DNA of 64,000 nt from Paramacrobiotus metropolitanus (GCF_019649055.1 NW_026570233.1:62001-126000); one strand, 5' to 3'. Shown: positions 13,093 through 26,110, numbered from the stretch's first letter. Notes: generated from the letters alone by a model not told the origin. Program-made: numbers and translations.

Positions 13093-15069
13093 GTTTGAAG
13101 GAGATTTGTTGAAATAATGTCAAGAAGGTCCTTGTCGCTGCTTGAACAGATCGTGTGCACACAACAGTACAATGAAATTCGACCTCTTTCACACTGATCG
13201 GCTGCGGCTCAGAATTTAAATTTCCACACAACTTGTAACCGATTTGATGAAAGAATCAAACGAGAGGAAAATGTCAGACGCTTTTCGATGATGTGGCGCG
13301 CGGGATGCGAGTCAAGAGCGCAGAGACAGAGAAACTAGAAAATAGCTATAGCGTATGCGCTCGAAAGAGAGAACGGAGAGATTTTTCAGTCAATGCATTC
13401 GCGAAAATTCCTAGCACTGCACACAAGCGCTGCTGTCTGTTGACCGAAGAAATCTGGACAATGGGCAGAGCAACGAGCCGTACAGCCAATCACCGGTGCG
13501 AAGGGGTGGGCGTAGGTGCAGCAGTCCGCACGCTGATTCGTCCGGCCAGAAGAATGGGGATTATAGGCTGAGATAGGCGGTTTTGTCTGGACTGTTTATA
13601 GAGAAAGCCTCTTTATCATGCCATCCGATCAGGTTATTTTTCAGCCACATGCTGGATCAAAATTCCGCGAGAATAATGGACCATATTAAATCAACAATTT
13701 TCGGGGCTTTTCGCTGAAAAGAGGGCACAGCATGGTGATGGCGATGAGTTACATGGAATTAAAGCGTATGAGCGGTATGACTGTTGCTAAAGCGATAGCC
13801 GGCCGAAAAGTGCATATTGCGCATGGTACTAAATTATGAAAATCGACTAGGCCGATTTTGCATTAAAGCATGACTCATCCAGCCTGTTGTTGTCGTCATA
13901 ATCGATCGCAGGCGGTCATTAACCCAGTACGCTATGGGCAATTATGGATGTAAGGGGTTAATGTAATTGAGGCCAAACTGTGCAGTGGGGGGATTATGCA
14001 TGGGAGCGGGGACAGTTTGATTATGCAGCGGCGCATCATCCGCACGCAAACAGGCACTCGATATGTGTATATCATAATATATGCCTCGTGTAAACAGGGA
14101 GTCCGCGCGGTCCGGCCGGCTGCAGCTCCAAAATGTCAGGGCTGATTACATCGCGATCGGACGGCGGTTTCGTGATGCGTATACTTTGGGAATGACCTGG
14201 GAAGACCATTGACATGGCCCCGCATCGGCCGCAACGGACGGCGTTTGCGCCGATGGTGACGGATGTGATGCGGGCATCAAAGCGGGGGATTTACGACGGC
14301 GAACCGGCAAGTGACCGGAAGTTATCGACAGATATTATGGCTGGGTGATGACGGTGCCCGTTTTATCGGCGATAACTCATATTTGGTCGTTGCCACAAGA
14401 CAAAAAAAAATCCACAAAAAATAAAAAGAAATTTAAACAGAACCAACTGTTTTCTGTACTATTTAATTTGTAACCGTTAAATTTTGCATCTAATCAGTAC
14501 GATTGCTGCACTCTTGTAACATTTGTTGCACAATATTAAAATTTACTCTATGGATCTAAATTCTGTTCATAAATTATTGCCGTACTCGTATGTAATTGCG
14601 GTACAAATAAGGCGATTAACTGTATTTTCTGGAATTCTCTGTATAAGTTTTGAAAAATGCTGTAGAAGTTTCAAGTATGCAACGGGTTAATGCGGATCAT
14701 TGCTGTGTCCAGTGTTATCTCTGGATAATGGATTTAAAAACTTTTAACGTTACGTTTGATAGCCTATCTGTACATGATACATACCCATACAATTTGTACA
14801 GCAGCCAGAACTTGCAGAATGTTAACACGGTACTAAGTGCGATGTGCAATACATAATTAATTTTTGCAGTATGTAGTAAACTCATGAAGGAGCGGAGCGC
14901 ATTTATACCGTGTACCGATGTACGTAAAGTAGAACAAGCCCAGCACGGATGAATAATGTCTTAAGATTTTGTAAGAGGAGAATCCTCTTTACACACAGCA
15001 GCCGCCCATCCGCCGCCTACCTGGTTGGCTCAAGCTCAAGCACAAATATCTTGATCTTCGCCAACAGCG
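13093..15069. other. Upstream region of fax, possible regulatory block
   Basis: No coding gene found. About 13300-14400 is distinctly richer in GC and in unique, non-repetitive sequence than the flanks, and it lies directly upstream of the fax start codon. It contains homeodomain-like TAAT cores and long stretches without simple repeats. I read it as a promoter/enhancer region of the neighbouring developmental gene; this is inference from position and composition only. Confidence 0.3.
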
Positions 15070-15137
15070 GCGATGGCACAGTGGCTGTGCTACGTGGATC
15101 TCACTCGGTAGCCAGCGGTTCGATTCCGCTCCATCGC
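15070..15137 (+). tRNA. tRNA-like Pol III unit (short or degenerate tRNA)
   Basis: A perfect 7-bp acceptor stem (GCGATGG with CCATCGC) encloses an A box TGGCACAGTGG, a B box GGTTCGATTCC inside a perfect 5-bp T stem (AGCGG/CCGCT), and is followed at once by a T5 Pol III terminator. The unit is only 68 nt. The D and anticodon arms do not fold canonically: instead CTAC/GTAG pair around an enlarged loop, so no anticodon can be assigned. It is either a tRNA pseudogene, a tRNA-derived SINE head, or an unusual tRNA-like RNA. Transcription signals look intact. Confidence 0.5.
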
Positions 15138-15792
15138 CATTTTTCGGAATTTCCTCAACAGACAGGATCTTCATCTGACCGCCCTCCCTCGCTGAGATCA
15201 TCACGGACAGCCGACTTATGGCTGCCTCTGTTATAATTTCGAGCATGTAAAAAGGTTAATTGCATATGTAATAAATAATGGCACGATGTTTATTACATTA
15301 AGGAGGCACGAACAAAATAAACAGGCATGAGCAGAATCTGTTATTTTGCTTATTCGCGGTTCGCTAATTTCAATGACAATTCGATGTAATAATAATAATT
15401 GTAATATAATCTGGGGATTCACAAACAGCCCATGTTAAGCTAATGGCCACCATGGTAACAAGCTTTTGAGTGACCACTGGACTGTGGGGATTGGGCTTTC
15501 CAGAAAATTGATGATGCAGGAACACTCTCGACACTGAGAGGATTCTGTAGCACTTTAGAGCGTGCAGATTGGATGTGTAGAACGGGAGAACATTGAGCAA
15601 CGGCAAAGTGTCGAGGACCCTTGTTACTTAGTTAGTATTCATATAACAAAGAAGATTACAGTAGTGTCAACTGTCAAGAAGCATTTTATTCCATTCTTCA
15701 TAAAATAAGATCACCAGCTGGCAACTGATAAAGGAATAAAAAGCGCGCCGATTAAAATTAACAGTATTTAACACTAAATTCGAGACCAGAAG

Positions 15793-15800
15793 TGACGTCA
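15793..15800. promoter_or_regulatory. CRE-type palindrome TGACGTCA upstream of glutaredoxin-3
   Basis: A perfect ATF/CREB consensus about 370 bases before the start codon of the glutaredoxin gene, in the expected promoter region. The same octamer also occurs at 7954, 23936 and 50370, so its occurrence alone is weak evidence. Confidence 0.3.
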
Positions 15801-16162
15801 TCGCGGTCGCCTGATTGTTGTCATCATTGCAGAAGCTTCCGCTGGCCTGTACTGAAAGAGCGCGTACAAAGAACTTATAAACTGCGCCTCTGAAGTTTTC
15901 ATATTGGTGGCAACGGCTTTAAAATTTTCGCAATCTGATGACTTTTGTGGTACAAACTACACGGTAGTAGTGCCGGTACACAACTGTTGAATTTTTTACT
16001 GCGTGTGTTCAGTTTTTTATTTCAGGTTTTCAGTTCTGTATTTTTTTTGCGTTGCTCTTCGGTGCTTTTCCATTTCCCCTGGCATCGCTCCTTGTTCAGT
16101 GGTATTCAGAGAGTTTTTTCTTTTTATTAAGACCCCCTCCGCGCGTGTTGGATAAATAGAGA

Positions 16163-19100
16163 ATGTCCCGCGTGGAAATCAAGAGCACAGCGGAATTTGA
16201 TGAGTTCTTGAAGAACCATGGCGAGTAAGCTACAGCTGATCATGATGGGTTTTTGCTGCTCTTCTGCACTGAACTGATGCTTTATGGCTCATCATTATGA
16301 ACGCTTACACAGTGGTATGTTTTAGGAATTTATCTGTGGTGTACTTTTGGGCATCGTGGGCCGTACAGTGCCAGCAGATGAGCGACATCGTCGACGAACT
16401 GGCCAAAGACTCCCGACTCTTCACCGTCAAATTCCTCGCCGTGGAAGCGGAGAAGCTGCCCGTCCTCTGTCAGAAATACTCCATTGACTCCGTGCCCGCG
16501 TTTATCTTCATACGGGTGAGTCGTACTTGTATCGTGTTGGCAGGTTTATCGTGTTGGCTGAGCAAATTTGTAGCATTCATGAAACTTTCAAACTCTCGTT
16601 CTTCGCATTTTCAAAAGCTGACGCATTGCGTTTACATCTAGAACGGCAAGGAAATCGACAGGTTATCGGGCGCCAATGGTCCGGAACTGAATCGGAAAAT
16701 ACGCTATTTGGTGGATAATTATGTTCCTGATGCATCTATTGCCAAAAAGGTACCATGACTTTCTCAAATCTCACAAATCAGTATTGAATATTCACTATTA
16801 AGTTGCATTATAACACATACCTAATAGTCATCATAAATTTATTATACTCGCAGCACATAGCTTGTAGATAAGTTAATATTTGATACTAAGTTCCGACTGT
16901 TGGGGAAATTATTAACAGGAGGCTTTTATGATACATTTGATACGGAAAAAATTGTTATGTTATCAGTTATGAAGTTTTTTTCTTTGAATTGTTTAATTCT
17001 TGCTATGTATGTGTCGCATTTCATCCTGGAGGAAGCTATTATTGACTCACTGCACTACGATTTCTGTGATGGTAAATGTGCTGCATATTGCAGGATTTGG
17101 ACAGTCGACTTCGGGATTTGATCAGTTACGATAAAGTGATGCTGTTTATGAAGGGAACACCTGCCGAGCCCCGCTGCGGTAAGTTTTTCATCTCCTTCGA
17201 GATGGAAATTTTGTTTACGCCACATTGCCTGAGAACAGTGAAATTTTGCAGATATGATTTATTAAATTAAAAATTTTGCGCTCTTTCTTGGCTTCAGTTT
17301 ACTGCTGTTTACTATATTATTTTTTATGTACAATTTCTCAACTTTTTGTGTTTACAATCGAACAACTTCCGTCTGTTAATATCAAGTCTGTTGCTGTTGA
17401 CGGTTTCTGAATGGATTGGTGATTCTTACGTTGTATGTACTGTACTTCTAAAGAAAATTCACAGCTGAAATTTATTCCGATTTCGCGGGAGTAGAATGGT
17501 TTGTACATTGATTTTGTCGATCAATAGCTGTGTAAAAGATGTTACAATTCTTTACGTGTAAAATACAGTTATATGTGTAAGAACGGTAGATTACTAAATT
17601 GTACGTCATAATTGCAACGTTAACTTTTTACGGTCTCTCCAGGTTTCAGCCGACAGATCGTTGCCATTCTCAATGAGCATTCTGCTAAATACGGCACATT
17701 CGATATCCTGTCGGATACTGATGTTCGCGAGGGATTGAAAAAGTTATCAAATTGGCCAACCTATCCGCAGTTGTATATTAATGGCGAACTGGTCGGTGGC
17801 CTGGATATCGTGAAGGAACTACAGGCTTCCGGTGAACTGGATCAGATGCTGGTCAAGACCGAGAGCTTGGAAGACAGGTGCGCGTAAAATGTTTCATGGT
17901 TTATATATCGATTATTGCTTCGTAGATAGCTTTTTCCGGTTCTCTACGAACAACCGTTAGAAAGTTTTTTTGGATGATTGAGCATGTTTAATTTGCGAGC
18001 TCCTTTAGAGTATCGCACACATCGTATTCATTCGTAGATAACGAGGGTCTGTATTCCGATTTCGCAGATCTCAGAAAATTGGCCATAATTTGGTTGTCCT
18101 ATTGAATTTGTGCATAATGATTGGTTTTGCATTCATTCTATGATATTATCATTATCCAAGATAAATTCATTTTGACAACTTGCAAAAAACTCGATGAAAA
18201 CTAAAATGCTAAACTATTTTTCAATACCAAAACGGCCAGATTTAACAGCCCATGAATCTTTCTACGAGCATTTAAATTTTAACACAGGCGCCTATGGAGT
18301 TTAAGTAAGTAACAGCTCGCGCAGGGTACACCAACGGCTCCGTAAGCTTTGCATGCTAAATTCACATGGCTGCAGGATAGTTCGTTTTCAGATAAACTGC
18401 ACTCGCTTGGTATCAAAAAATTTCTTAGAATTTTATTTATCTTATAATATCCTTTTATGATGAATCAAAAACAATTAAAATCTACCAGAACAATTTTAAA
18501 GTTGCATGATTTGGCAGCTGCACAGTGCACACGTTGTGCTTCATGCCACTGCCACTGAGGGTGGTTGCTATATCGCAGATGTCGACGGTAGGCATTACGA
18601 TATCTCAGCCTTCTACCGTCAATCCTACCGTCAAACGGTCCGGTAAGGGTACGCCGTAATGACGTAGAAGAGCCTACCGTATGTCGTACCGTCTATCGTA
18701 GGTCCATTTTGTGTTGCGATAAGAATCTAATGTGCGGTATCTTCGGTCACTGTTCGGGGTAATCATATTGCATTTTGATCGTAGTTATAATTTTGACGTA
18801 ACTTTATTTTTATTATATTTTAGCTCTCAGCCGAATTTTCTTTACAGGCTGCGCCAGTTGACGCATAAGCAACCTGTGATGCTGTTCATGAAGGGCAATC
18901 CGGATGTACCCAAGTGTGGATTTTCACGACAGATTATTCAGATTCTCAATGATACCAAGTAGCAACACTGATTTTTATTTGTGACATTTCATAATAGTAA
19001 TGACTGCGTGTGTTAAATGGTGCAGGGTGCATTATGGGACGTTCGATATCCTGGAAGATCAGGATGTACGGGAGGGATTGAAGAAGTTCTCCAACTGGCC

Positions 19101-19485
19101 CACGTATCCGCAGCTGTACGTTAAGGGACAGCTGATCGGGGGTTTGGATATTGTTAAGGTGGGTACAAATCATAGTAGCAAAAATGCCCCATTAATTGCT
19201 AATTGGACGCGGTGAAGGATTTTACTTCCTATCACTTGCACCGCGATTGTTATTATACTTGTAATTGGTTTTGTAGTGCACAGGCTTTATATGAAAGCCA
19301 CTAAAGGAATGTCCCGTTTATGATGCCTTTGTAAAACATATTGCAGGAAGGGTGTTAATTATACTGCACGTGGTTTTAAAGTTTTAGCGCGTTTCTTTTT
19401 GCGATATTTCAACGCTCAGCGAAATTTCTATTTGCAGGAACTGGTGAATTCGGGCGAACTGGAGTCGACTTTGAAAGCCGCATGA
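16163..19485 (+). CDS. GLRX3: Glutaredoxin-3 / PICOT (8 exons)
   Basis: Exons are 16163-16224, 16326-16515, 16642-16749, 17094-17178, 17643-17877, 18824-18958, 19026-19158 and 19438-19485. All phases match and give 331 aa, close to the usual 335. The order is an N-terminal thioredoxin-like domain with the degenerate site WAVQC (one cysteine), then two monothiol glutaredoxin domains, each with MLFMKG, a CGFS active site split by an intron in the first, and [10 protein letters not shown] with GGLDIVK. In the family, multidomain CGFS glutaredoxins bind glutathione-ligated [2Fe-2S] clusters and act with BolA2 in cytosolic and nuclear iron-sulfur delivery. All cluster-ligand motifs are present. 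Intron 5 (946 bases) contains a cluster of TACCGT motifs. Confidence 0.95.
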
Positions 19486-19720
19486 GAGTTGATCGATCAA
19501 TGCGCTGATTGGGTTTCTTATCAGATTTCCTCACACTGTCTTTGCTTGGAACGTGTGTTAAGTATTCGACTAGTTCTTGTGTACTACGACGTTATGATTT
19601 AAATTTGAGTCGCAGATATTCGAGGGATTTTTTACTAAATTTTTAAACGCGATTGGATATGTTTGCCTTTCTTAAACGATTTGCTAATCCAGTGTCGACG
19701 ATAATGTTTTACAAAAATGC

Positions 19721-19726
19721 AATAAA
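19721..19726 (+). terminator. Poly(A) signal of glutaredoxin-3
   Basis: AATAAA 236 bases after the stop codon, in AT-rich 3' UTR sequence. Confidence 0.5.
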
Positions 19727-19960
19727 TTGTAAACGGAAACGGATGTTTTTAATGGTATAGAATACCAGTTTGTTTGGTATCCTGTTTGGTATTTATTGTG
19801 CGGGATTTTTTTCCCGAATACACGAACAAAAAGTCAAAACTACCGTTACATAAATAAGTTAACTAGCACATGCCGAAACCAGCGGCAAAATCCGGCGCAA
19901 CCAGCGCCGGGTGAGATTACTGTACAAAGCAGACGACCGTGCCTGTGCACACCCACAAAA

Positions 19961-20370
19961 GGTCACGGTCAAGCATTCAGCTGCACCCAGCTTCCGTATA
20001 ACCGGAAGACCAACAGGAGATATGTCAAAATATCTACAAAAGTTTATACGGCAAAGAATCACTCAGTGTACACATTCCCAAAGTCTTTGCCATGTTGTGC
20101 TTCATGTACAGTTGCCTCGTTGATGCATTCTTGCGTTTCCGGTCATTGTCATCCCAATCGGATCAGGTCACGGTCAATGCCGCACCCAGCTTCCGTATAA
20201 CCGGAAGACCAACAGGAGATATGTCAAAATATCTACAAAAGTTTATACGGCAAAGAATCACTCAGTGTACACATTCCCAAAGTCTTTGCCATGTTGTGCT
20301 TCATGTGCAGTTAATTGTCTCGTTGATGCATTCTTGCGTTTCCGGTCATTGTCATCCCAATCGGATCAGG
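19961..20370 (+). repeat. Tandem duplication of a 200-bp unit
   Basis: The segment starting GCACCCAGCTTCCG at 19983 recurs at 20182 and both copies end at AATCGGATCAGG. The copies differ by a few substitutions and a 4-base insertion near the end of copy 2; a short GGTCACGGTCAA precedes both. Reading frames cross both copies, but show no recognisable domain. It is a recent local duplication; function unknown. Confidence 0.8.
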
Positions 20371-20833
20371 ATGGGTCCGATGATCTGGTCGCGTTCTTTG
20401 ATACGCGCGTTGTTCTTGCTTTTCCCATCCTCCATTTCGTCTCGTAGTAAGAAGCGGAAAATGCTTTGTAAGGGCGCCGGCGGCGCGTACCGTTTTGCTA
20501 AAAGAAACAATAAGCTCTTAGTTTATTGATCATTCAGTTAACGGCAGTATTACACAGCAGATTATTGTAATTAATACTGATTTGCTTTGCATAATTTATC
20601 ACAGCCGCCTTGTGCATGATCAGTCAATTCCCAGTTAAGTGCAGGAGGAGCAGATCAAATATAATAATATTACAGTAGTCACTGAGCAGTGTATTTTACG
20701 TACCGTAATTGATAATCTGACATTGTTTATTTACTTATATGTGCTTTACTTTATTAAATTCGTGGGCAGGAAAATCAGCAAAATTCAAGTCAGGCAACAT
20801 AAAGTAAACGGAACCGTAAATCTAAAGAACAGT

Positions 20834-21475
20834 CTAAATGCAGAACTGCTGTACTGCATGCTTAAATATGCCGTAAAAAAACAGCCGTAGCTGTTGGAGA
20901 AATTCTATAGTGAAGTGGCTTTGTCGACCTGGGGTAATCGGTTCCGCATTTGCATTTTGAATTAAGAAAAAAGCGCGAAATATAACACAAACTGCGTTTA
21001 ATTTTTTGATAAATTTCATCGTAATGCAGTATACAGTGTCATGATCTGTCATCCAACAACTTCCCAGACGTTTCATTCGATTTCCTGCTTCATGTTTTGC
21101 ACATGTAAACCGACAAATCCGATCGATTGCACACTTTTAATTATACGATATGGCTAATGAATAATTTTCCTTACTCTGGTTTCGTTAACAGCTATCACTA
21201 CAAAAAGCCGGTAAAATTGTTATTTGGCACTTAATAAATTTACCTCTCATCAGCAGATGCCGCTTATCGTTGTTTTCCTTCTCAGTCGGCTGCACAGAGC
21301 CTTCTTCCCCGCTGCCACTATGTAGAAGTGACGTGGTTTCCGGTTGGCGATTGTCTTCCACAATGTTATCACTTGTTGATTCCAAGGCCAGCAGGATTGA
21401 TTTACCGTGTATACTGTGCGCCAGCATGAGAACAGCCGATGCCAATGTCACAAATAAGCCGTTCGAAAATTTCAT
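20834..21475 (-). CDS. Secreted peptide precursor (2 exons)
   Basis: Exon 1 (21244-21475) starts at a true ATG and encodes a signal peptide (MKFSNGLFVTLASAVLMLAH, cleavage likely after IHG), then an acidic, Ser/Glu-rich spacer ending in a dibasic NDKR site. A donor GTAAAT follows in phase 1. A phase-matched acceptor after CCCCAG at 20929 gives exon 2 (20834-20928), adding about 30 residues to a stop, 108 aa in total. Without splicing the ORF ends at 21185 with three cysteines. AATAAA signals on this strand lie 80-110 bases downstream. The layout is that of a neuropeptide or secreted-peptide precursor, but I do not recognise the mature peptide. Confidence 0.5.
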
Positions 21476-22552
21476 TTTCCAATGAAACTGTCAAAATAAT
21501 TAACCCGGCAATGGTGACCTTTATCCAAAACCAAATTGCATCAATAACGGAGTAGGTTCAACTGTTGATCCAAATTTGTAAATTGTCGAGTTTGAAGCTG
21601 TAGAGCGCTGAACATGTGTTGCACGGATTGAGAATAATCACGTATGCAAGTAAATTAGCGGAATGAAATCATAATGCGGTTGACATGCGGTTATATACGG
21701 GGCTACCACTGCGCTGCTTATCACGCTGGTATACCGGTAGTGATATCATTAATACTGCTAGTTCTATGCCGTTTTGTGCTGGCACTTATCAGGTGATAAG
21801 CCACCGGCGTAGTTCAACAACTCAGGAAAAGATTTGGGTAACTGTTATGTATTATCCGCGCCTCTATGTGCTTTTGTCGGATTAAAACAAAAGGGAATGT
21901 TTGCAAACATTTCCATAACACCACTAACTAATGAGGTGACGGTAAAAGAGAAACCTTTCTTTAATGTAGGTTGCGTGCGTTGTGATTATTTTGTAAAATT
22001 AGGCCAGGAAAGTAATTACTAACAAATGAAGCTATTTATTTTAAAGGCGTGCTTGTGCATATAAGGTTACATAATTATAGTACAGCAAAACGAAGATAAA
22101 ATTAAGATGACGATTAATTACATAATATGTTATAATATGTGAATTGAACCGTAGATTTGCATATGCCATGAAATCATATGCAAATATGTACTGAAATTTA
22201 CGCACTCTACTTTTAATACGTCTTAAATTTAAACCGTACTAAGGTTTAAAACACCAACGTACAAATTGCCTTAGATATTGAGTTAGTCAGTTAACGATGG
22301 CAACAGTACTAATCCTATCTGATTTTCTTTGCCACTAACTTTCCAGTCGAATAAATCGACGTACCGGCCTGGATCCCAGTTTTCTTGACATAATTACAGT
22401 TATGCCAGAAAAGAAAATTAATTACGTAGATAAACTTGTGCCCACTTGGCGAAATGTTTATCACGCCATTTCGCACATGAAAGACATACCGCTTGTCAAA
22501 GGTCACCTTCCAGTTTCGCAGCACCTAATTTCCCCATGCACACGAAACGGTG
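21476..22552. other. Intergenic, nothing recognised
   Basis: AT-rich sequence between the secreted peptide gene and the first large repeat; no coding or RNA feature that I can support. Confidence 0.4.
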
Positions 22553-25060
22553 CTCAGCTTGACGCTCTTTAATCAGTTATTGGTTTTTCTCGGAAAGACA
22601 TTATATGTTTAATTGTTAATAGATAAGAAGCTTTTGAAAAGTACTCGTCGAGGTGTTTATACAGCATGTTCGTGGCACAAGTGGTAATACTTGTAAGTGC
22701 GACAACCACGATGCCCGCTGATGGGTGCTCTGGATGTTTGCTTTACCAAAGGTCGCTCAAATAATTTTGGTAATTCAGCAAATACGATGCCGGCAAAGTA
22801 TGGCCATGCACCATATTAAGCGATTTGTATGGCATTATCAGTTACCGGCTGATGAAACTTATTTACTGATTTGTATCTGTACATCGCTTGCATGCATAAA
22901 AATAATTGTACAAGTACGTTTGAAAAAGACCCATATGCATGAACAGAACTGTAGATTATTTATTGAATATTAAAATAAAAAAATATTAATAAATGTACGC
23001 TGTTAAACAAAGGCTTCTGCCACAATTAAAGTTTAAACTAGTTACAAAAATGTGCCTAATAATGATGAATCTTAATCGTCTGTTAATCTGTTAAATAAAC
23101 AAACTGTCACTAGTATGCACAGTTTTATTCATCGAATTATTTGTCTAATTTTTGATTTTTCCATGTCAGAATGAATTGCTAAAAACGTCGTATAATTTGC
23201 AGGGTGTGGTTACAAAGTCCACCAAACTTCGAAAATTCCGCTGAACTATAGCACATGGTCCGCCACTGTGTATAAAAATATGTTTACATTATGAGATCAC
23301 AAAATCTGAATAAAAATAGCGGCATTGTGAAAATGCAAACTATTGTCACATTAATCGCCATGCTGCTAGTTCATCTTTTCTGGGATTGTTATTGTATCGA
23401 AGTACACGAATCAGGAGAGCGATAACGGTGGAATGCATTTAACCCCCGCCAACCCAGTGAATTACTGACAGCGGGTATAATTAATATACCACAATATTTC
23501 CATGAAATATTCTTACGATGACTGAAATGTTTCTCCAGTGGCGATGAACGCGGCGATTGTTCTCTCATTATAATTAGGAATTTCTGGCATACTTGGCACA
23601 TTGCGATTTTGCCGGTAGCGTACGATAAAGTGGGTACACAGCGATAAAAACGCAAAAGCGGTGCTTAATAAATTTAACCTATAATTGTCAATTCAATGGG
23701 GATCTACAATATCAATTCTATTCACTTATCGATTAACATGCTGTCATTACGCTAGCACTTCCGGTGGATTTCTCCGGCTATCACACCGTGATTTATGCAT
23801 ACAGGTATATCACTGCATATATGTTGCCGGTTATGTGCTAAACCGTGTTAAAACTACGAGGAAATACATATGTCTGCCGGAAATGCTGCGTTTATTTATG
23901 ATAACGTAACGGTGCTTCTGTGCTTCGGTGCTGCGTGACGTCATTTCCGTCCATTTTCTATATTCTGACAACACCACGATTAATGGAGTAGTAATTAAAT
24001 TTTCAGCCATTAACGATTTATCCAGGGTAGTATTGACTGATCAAAGAGGTTATGTTTAACGAAGATAAGCAATTAATTGGTTAAATGGTGTTAATCATGG
24101 CAAACTGAAAAAGTGGTTGTGTAAAATATTTGTGACGAAATTACATCGTCCCGCTACCGAGAAATTACTGGCCGTGTGGCCTCGGAAGACATGTGCTTAG
24201 ACATAAGATATTTTATGCAGCGTGATAAAAATTCAAATGCAATGAATGGAGCAATCGTGCAGTGGGAACGCTGCGATAAAATCTATTTTTCTCTATTGTC
24301 CGCGGTGACATTACGGTGGATCTTCGTTAGACAGAAGCGCCTGGACTTCCACATGTGCTGCAAAATTTTTCTATTGTACATTAAAAATGAGTTGTCATGC
24401 ACCGAACGACCTCTTGTCTGCCGGTGCCTGCCGACCACGATCGAATACGCAGTAAAATTATTCGCTCCTTAGGTGCCTTTACTTTTATAAGGATTGCAAA
24501 ATAATTATACAATAAAAGTATCACTATTAATTGATGGACATATGGAAAAGTTCTCTATTAGCAATTATAAAGCGGTAACAAATAAAAAACGAGTTCGGGT
24601 AAAAGTGTATCAAGTTGGTGAATATTCGCGTACGTAATATTTTTATGATTAACTTAACCAAAAGTACACCATGTTGAATTGCTGAATAGCTACGAATATT
24701 TTGCGGAGAGATTGTACAGTTAGTAGTACTGTAGCAATTATTGTAGCAAGTACTGTAGCAATTACTATTTGCAATTAGGAGTACTGTAGCTTTCTTTAAA
24801 TAAAGTTACGCAGTAAAGCAGCGGATCAGAATTCACACAGAGGAAGTTGCATGATATATTGCTCAATCTCAATAGCACATTATTCAATTGTGTGTCAATA
24901 TCGCAGAGATATTGTACGGCCACGCATGCAGATATAACAGGCTCATCTAACTTCCGGTCAGTTAAGGAAGTAGGTCTACGATTTCTACGGCATCGTCGCC
25001 ACTTCGATGACGTTCGATATAGCGATATGGCGCGATGACGTAGCCGTGTGATTACAGTAA
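22553..25060 (+). repeat. Dispersed repeat A, copy 1 (2.5 kb)
   Basis: Colinear in the same orientation with 48914-51416. Similarity begins at GCTTGACGCTCTTTAATCAG and is strongest from about 23735 to 24330, where long stretches are identical. The shared core holds a TGACGTCA palindrome (23936), a 22-codon ORF beginning MSAGNAAFIYDNVT in both copies, and a longer shared reading with SEDMCLDI and RDKNSN. No transposase or reverse transcriptase is recognisable in this copy. I read it as a nonautonomous or decayed retroelement. Confidence 0.7.
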
Positions 25061-25879
25061 TATTACAATTGTTACAGATATGTACCCACTACTTACCGCA
25101 CTCTAGCTGACGCTATCCTGCAGAATGTCGCTTGATGAGCAACTACGTCATTTTTACAATAAAATCGATAAAAAAAATTCAGTAATTCTTCCTCTAGCGA
25201 AAATCGCAGTCGTAACATTTCCAATCGTAAACGGCTGAGCGAATGCGGCATGACTCCATAAGTCCATAGAGAACTGGATTTTGTTAGTAATCTTGCATAC
25301 AACTGACCTGAATCAGTTATACACTAAAGTAGAAAAACGGTTCAGGATTTGGTAGTACATGCTGTAAAACCACAAGAGATGGAACAACACAAAGTTACAA
25401 ATAACAACGTTAAGTGATGTTAATATTAGATGGAGGTTGTGTGCTCCCGCTTTTCCCCTTTTCGCCGTGTTCGTGTGTAGCCAGTTGCTTGTGTTGGTGG
25501 CGATGCGATTCGCTGTGGCCGCTTAGAACAATGCGGCCGCCGGCACTCACGCGCTTGCTGTTTGCGCTCGGCACTGTTTCTGTGCCCGCGTTGGGTTCTG
25601 CATGTCTGGCCGATGTTCTTGGCATTTCTTGTTCGTGTGATTTATACTTTACCATCCGCCACACCCTACGGTTTTCTTCTGCTGTTAATTCGCACTTACT
25701 CAGTAAAGGAGCCTGTGTTTGCGCAGGGCACTGTTTACTCACTTCCGCCGACCCCCGGTCGGCCGGCTTCTCGCTGACCCACGGTCACCGCTTACAGCCG
25801 ATCACGAGAGCACCAGCCGCCCAGCAGCCGGGGTTCCAGCGTCCACAGTGGACACTGAAAACGGTAACATTAAGTAACA

Positions 25880-26110
25880 GTTTTGCTGGATTAGTGCAGC
25901 CGGAATTCAAGAGACAAATGGTGTTTTGTAAAACTCGCATCTGCTGAATATAGATAGTAATTATTATTATAAGAACAGATAAGTACAGTAGTAGATTATA
26001 CGAATCATACGATGGCATGCACTGCCGTACTGGTAGCCTATGTCGTTTGCGTTGAAATGCTTTTGCAAAACGAGAATAAGCCGAATTATTGTGCCCAACT
26101 CCAATGTATT
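25880..26110 (+). repeat. Repeat B, left part flanking the recombinase element (copy 1)
   Basis: Motifs GTGTTTTGTAAAACNC, ACTGGTANCCTATGTC and GCGTTGAA occur here in the same order as at 48660-48770 and 52597-52680. Here they are followed by the 3.7-kb coding block instead of the right half of the repeat, which resumes near 29800. Confidence 0.55.

Noticed and set aside
25414-25947. 177-codon plus ORF and the opposing 110-codon minus ORF
   Set aside because: Both are open because of local GC-rich composition at the border of the retroelement; neither shows a motif. The minus frame might be a tail ORF of the recombinase element but I cannot support it.
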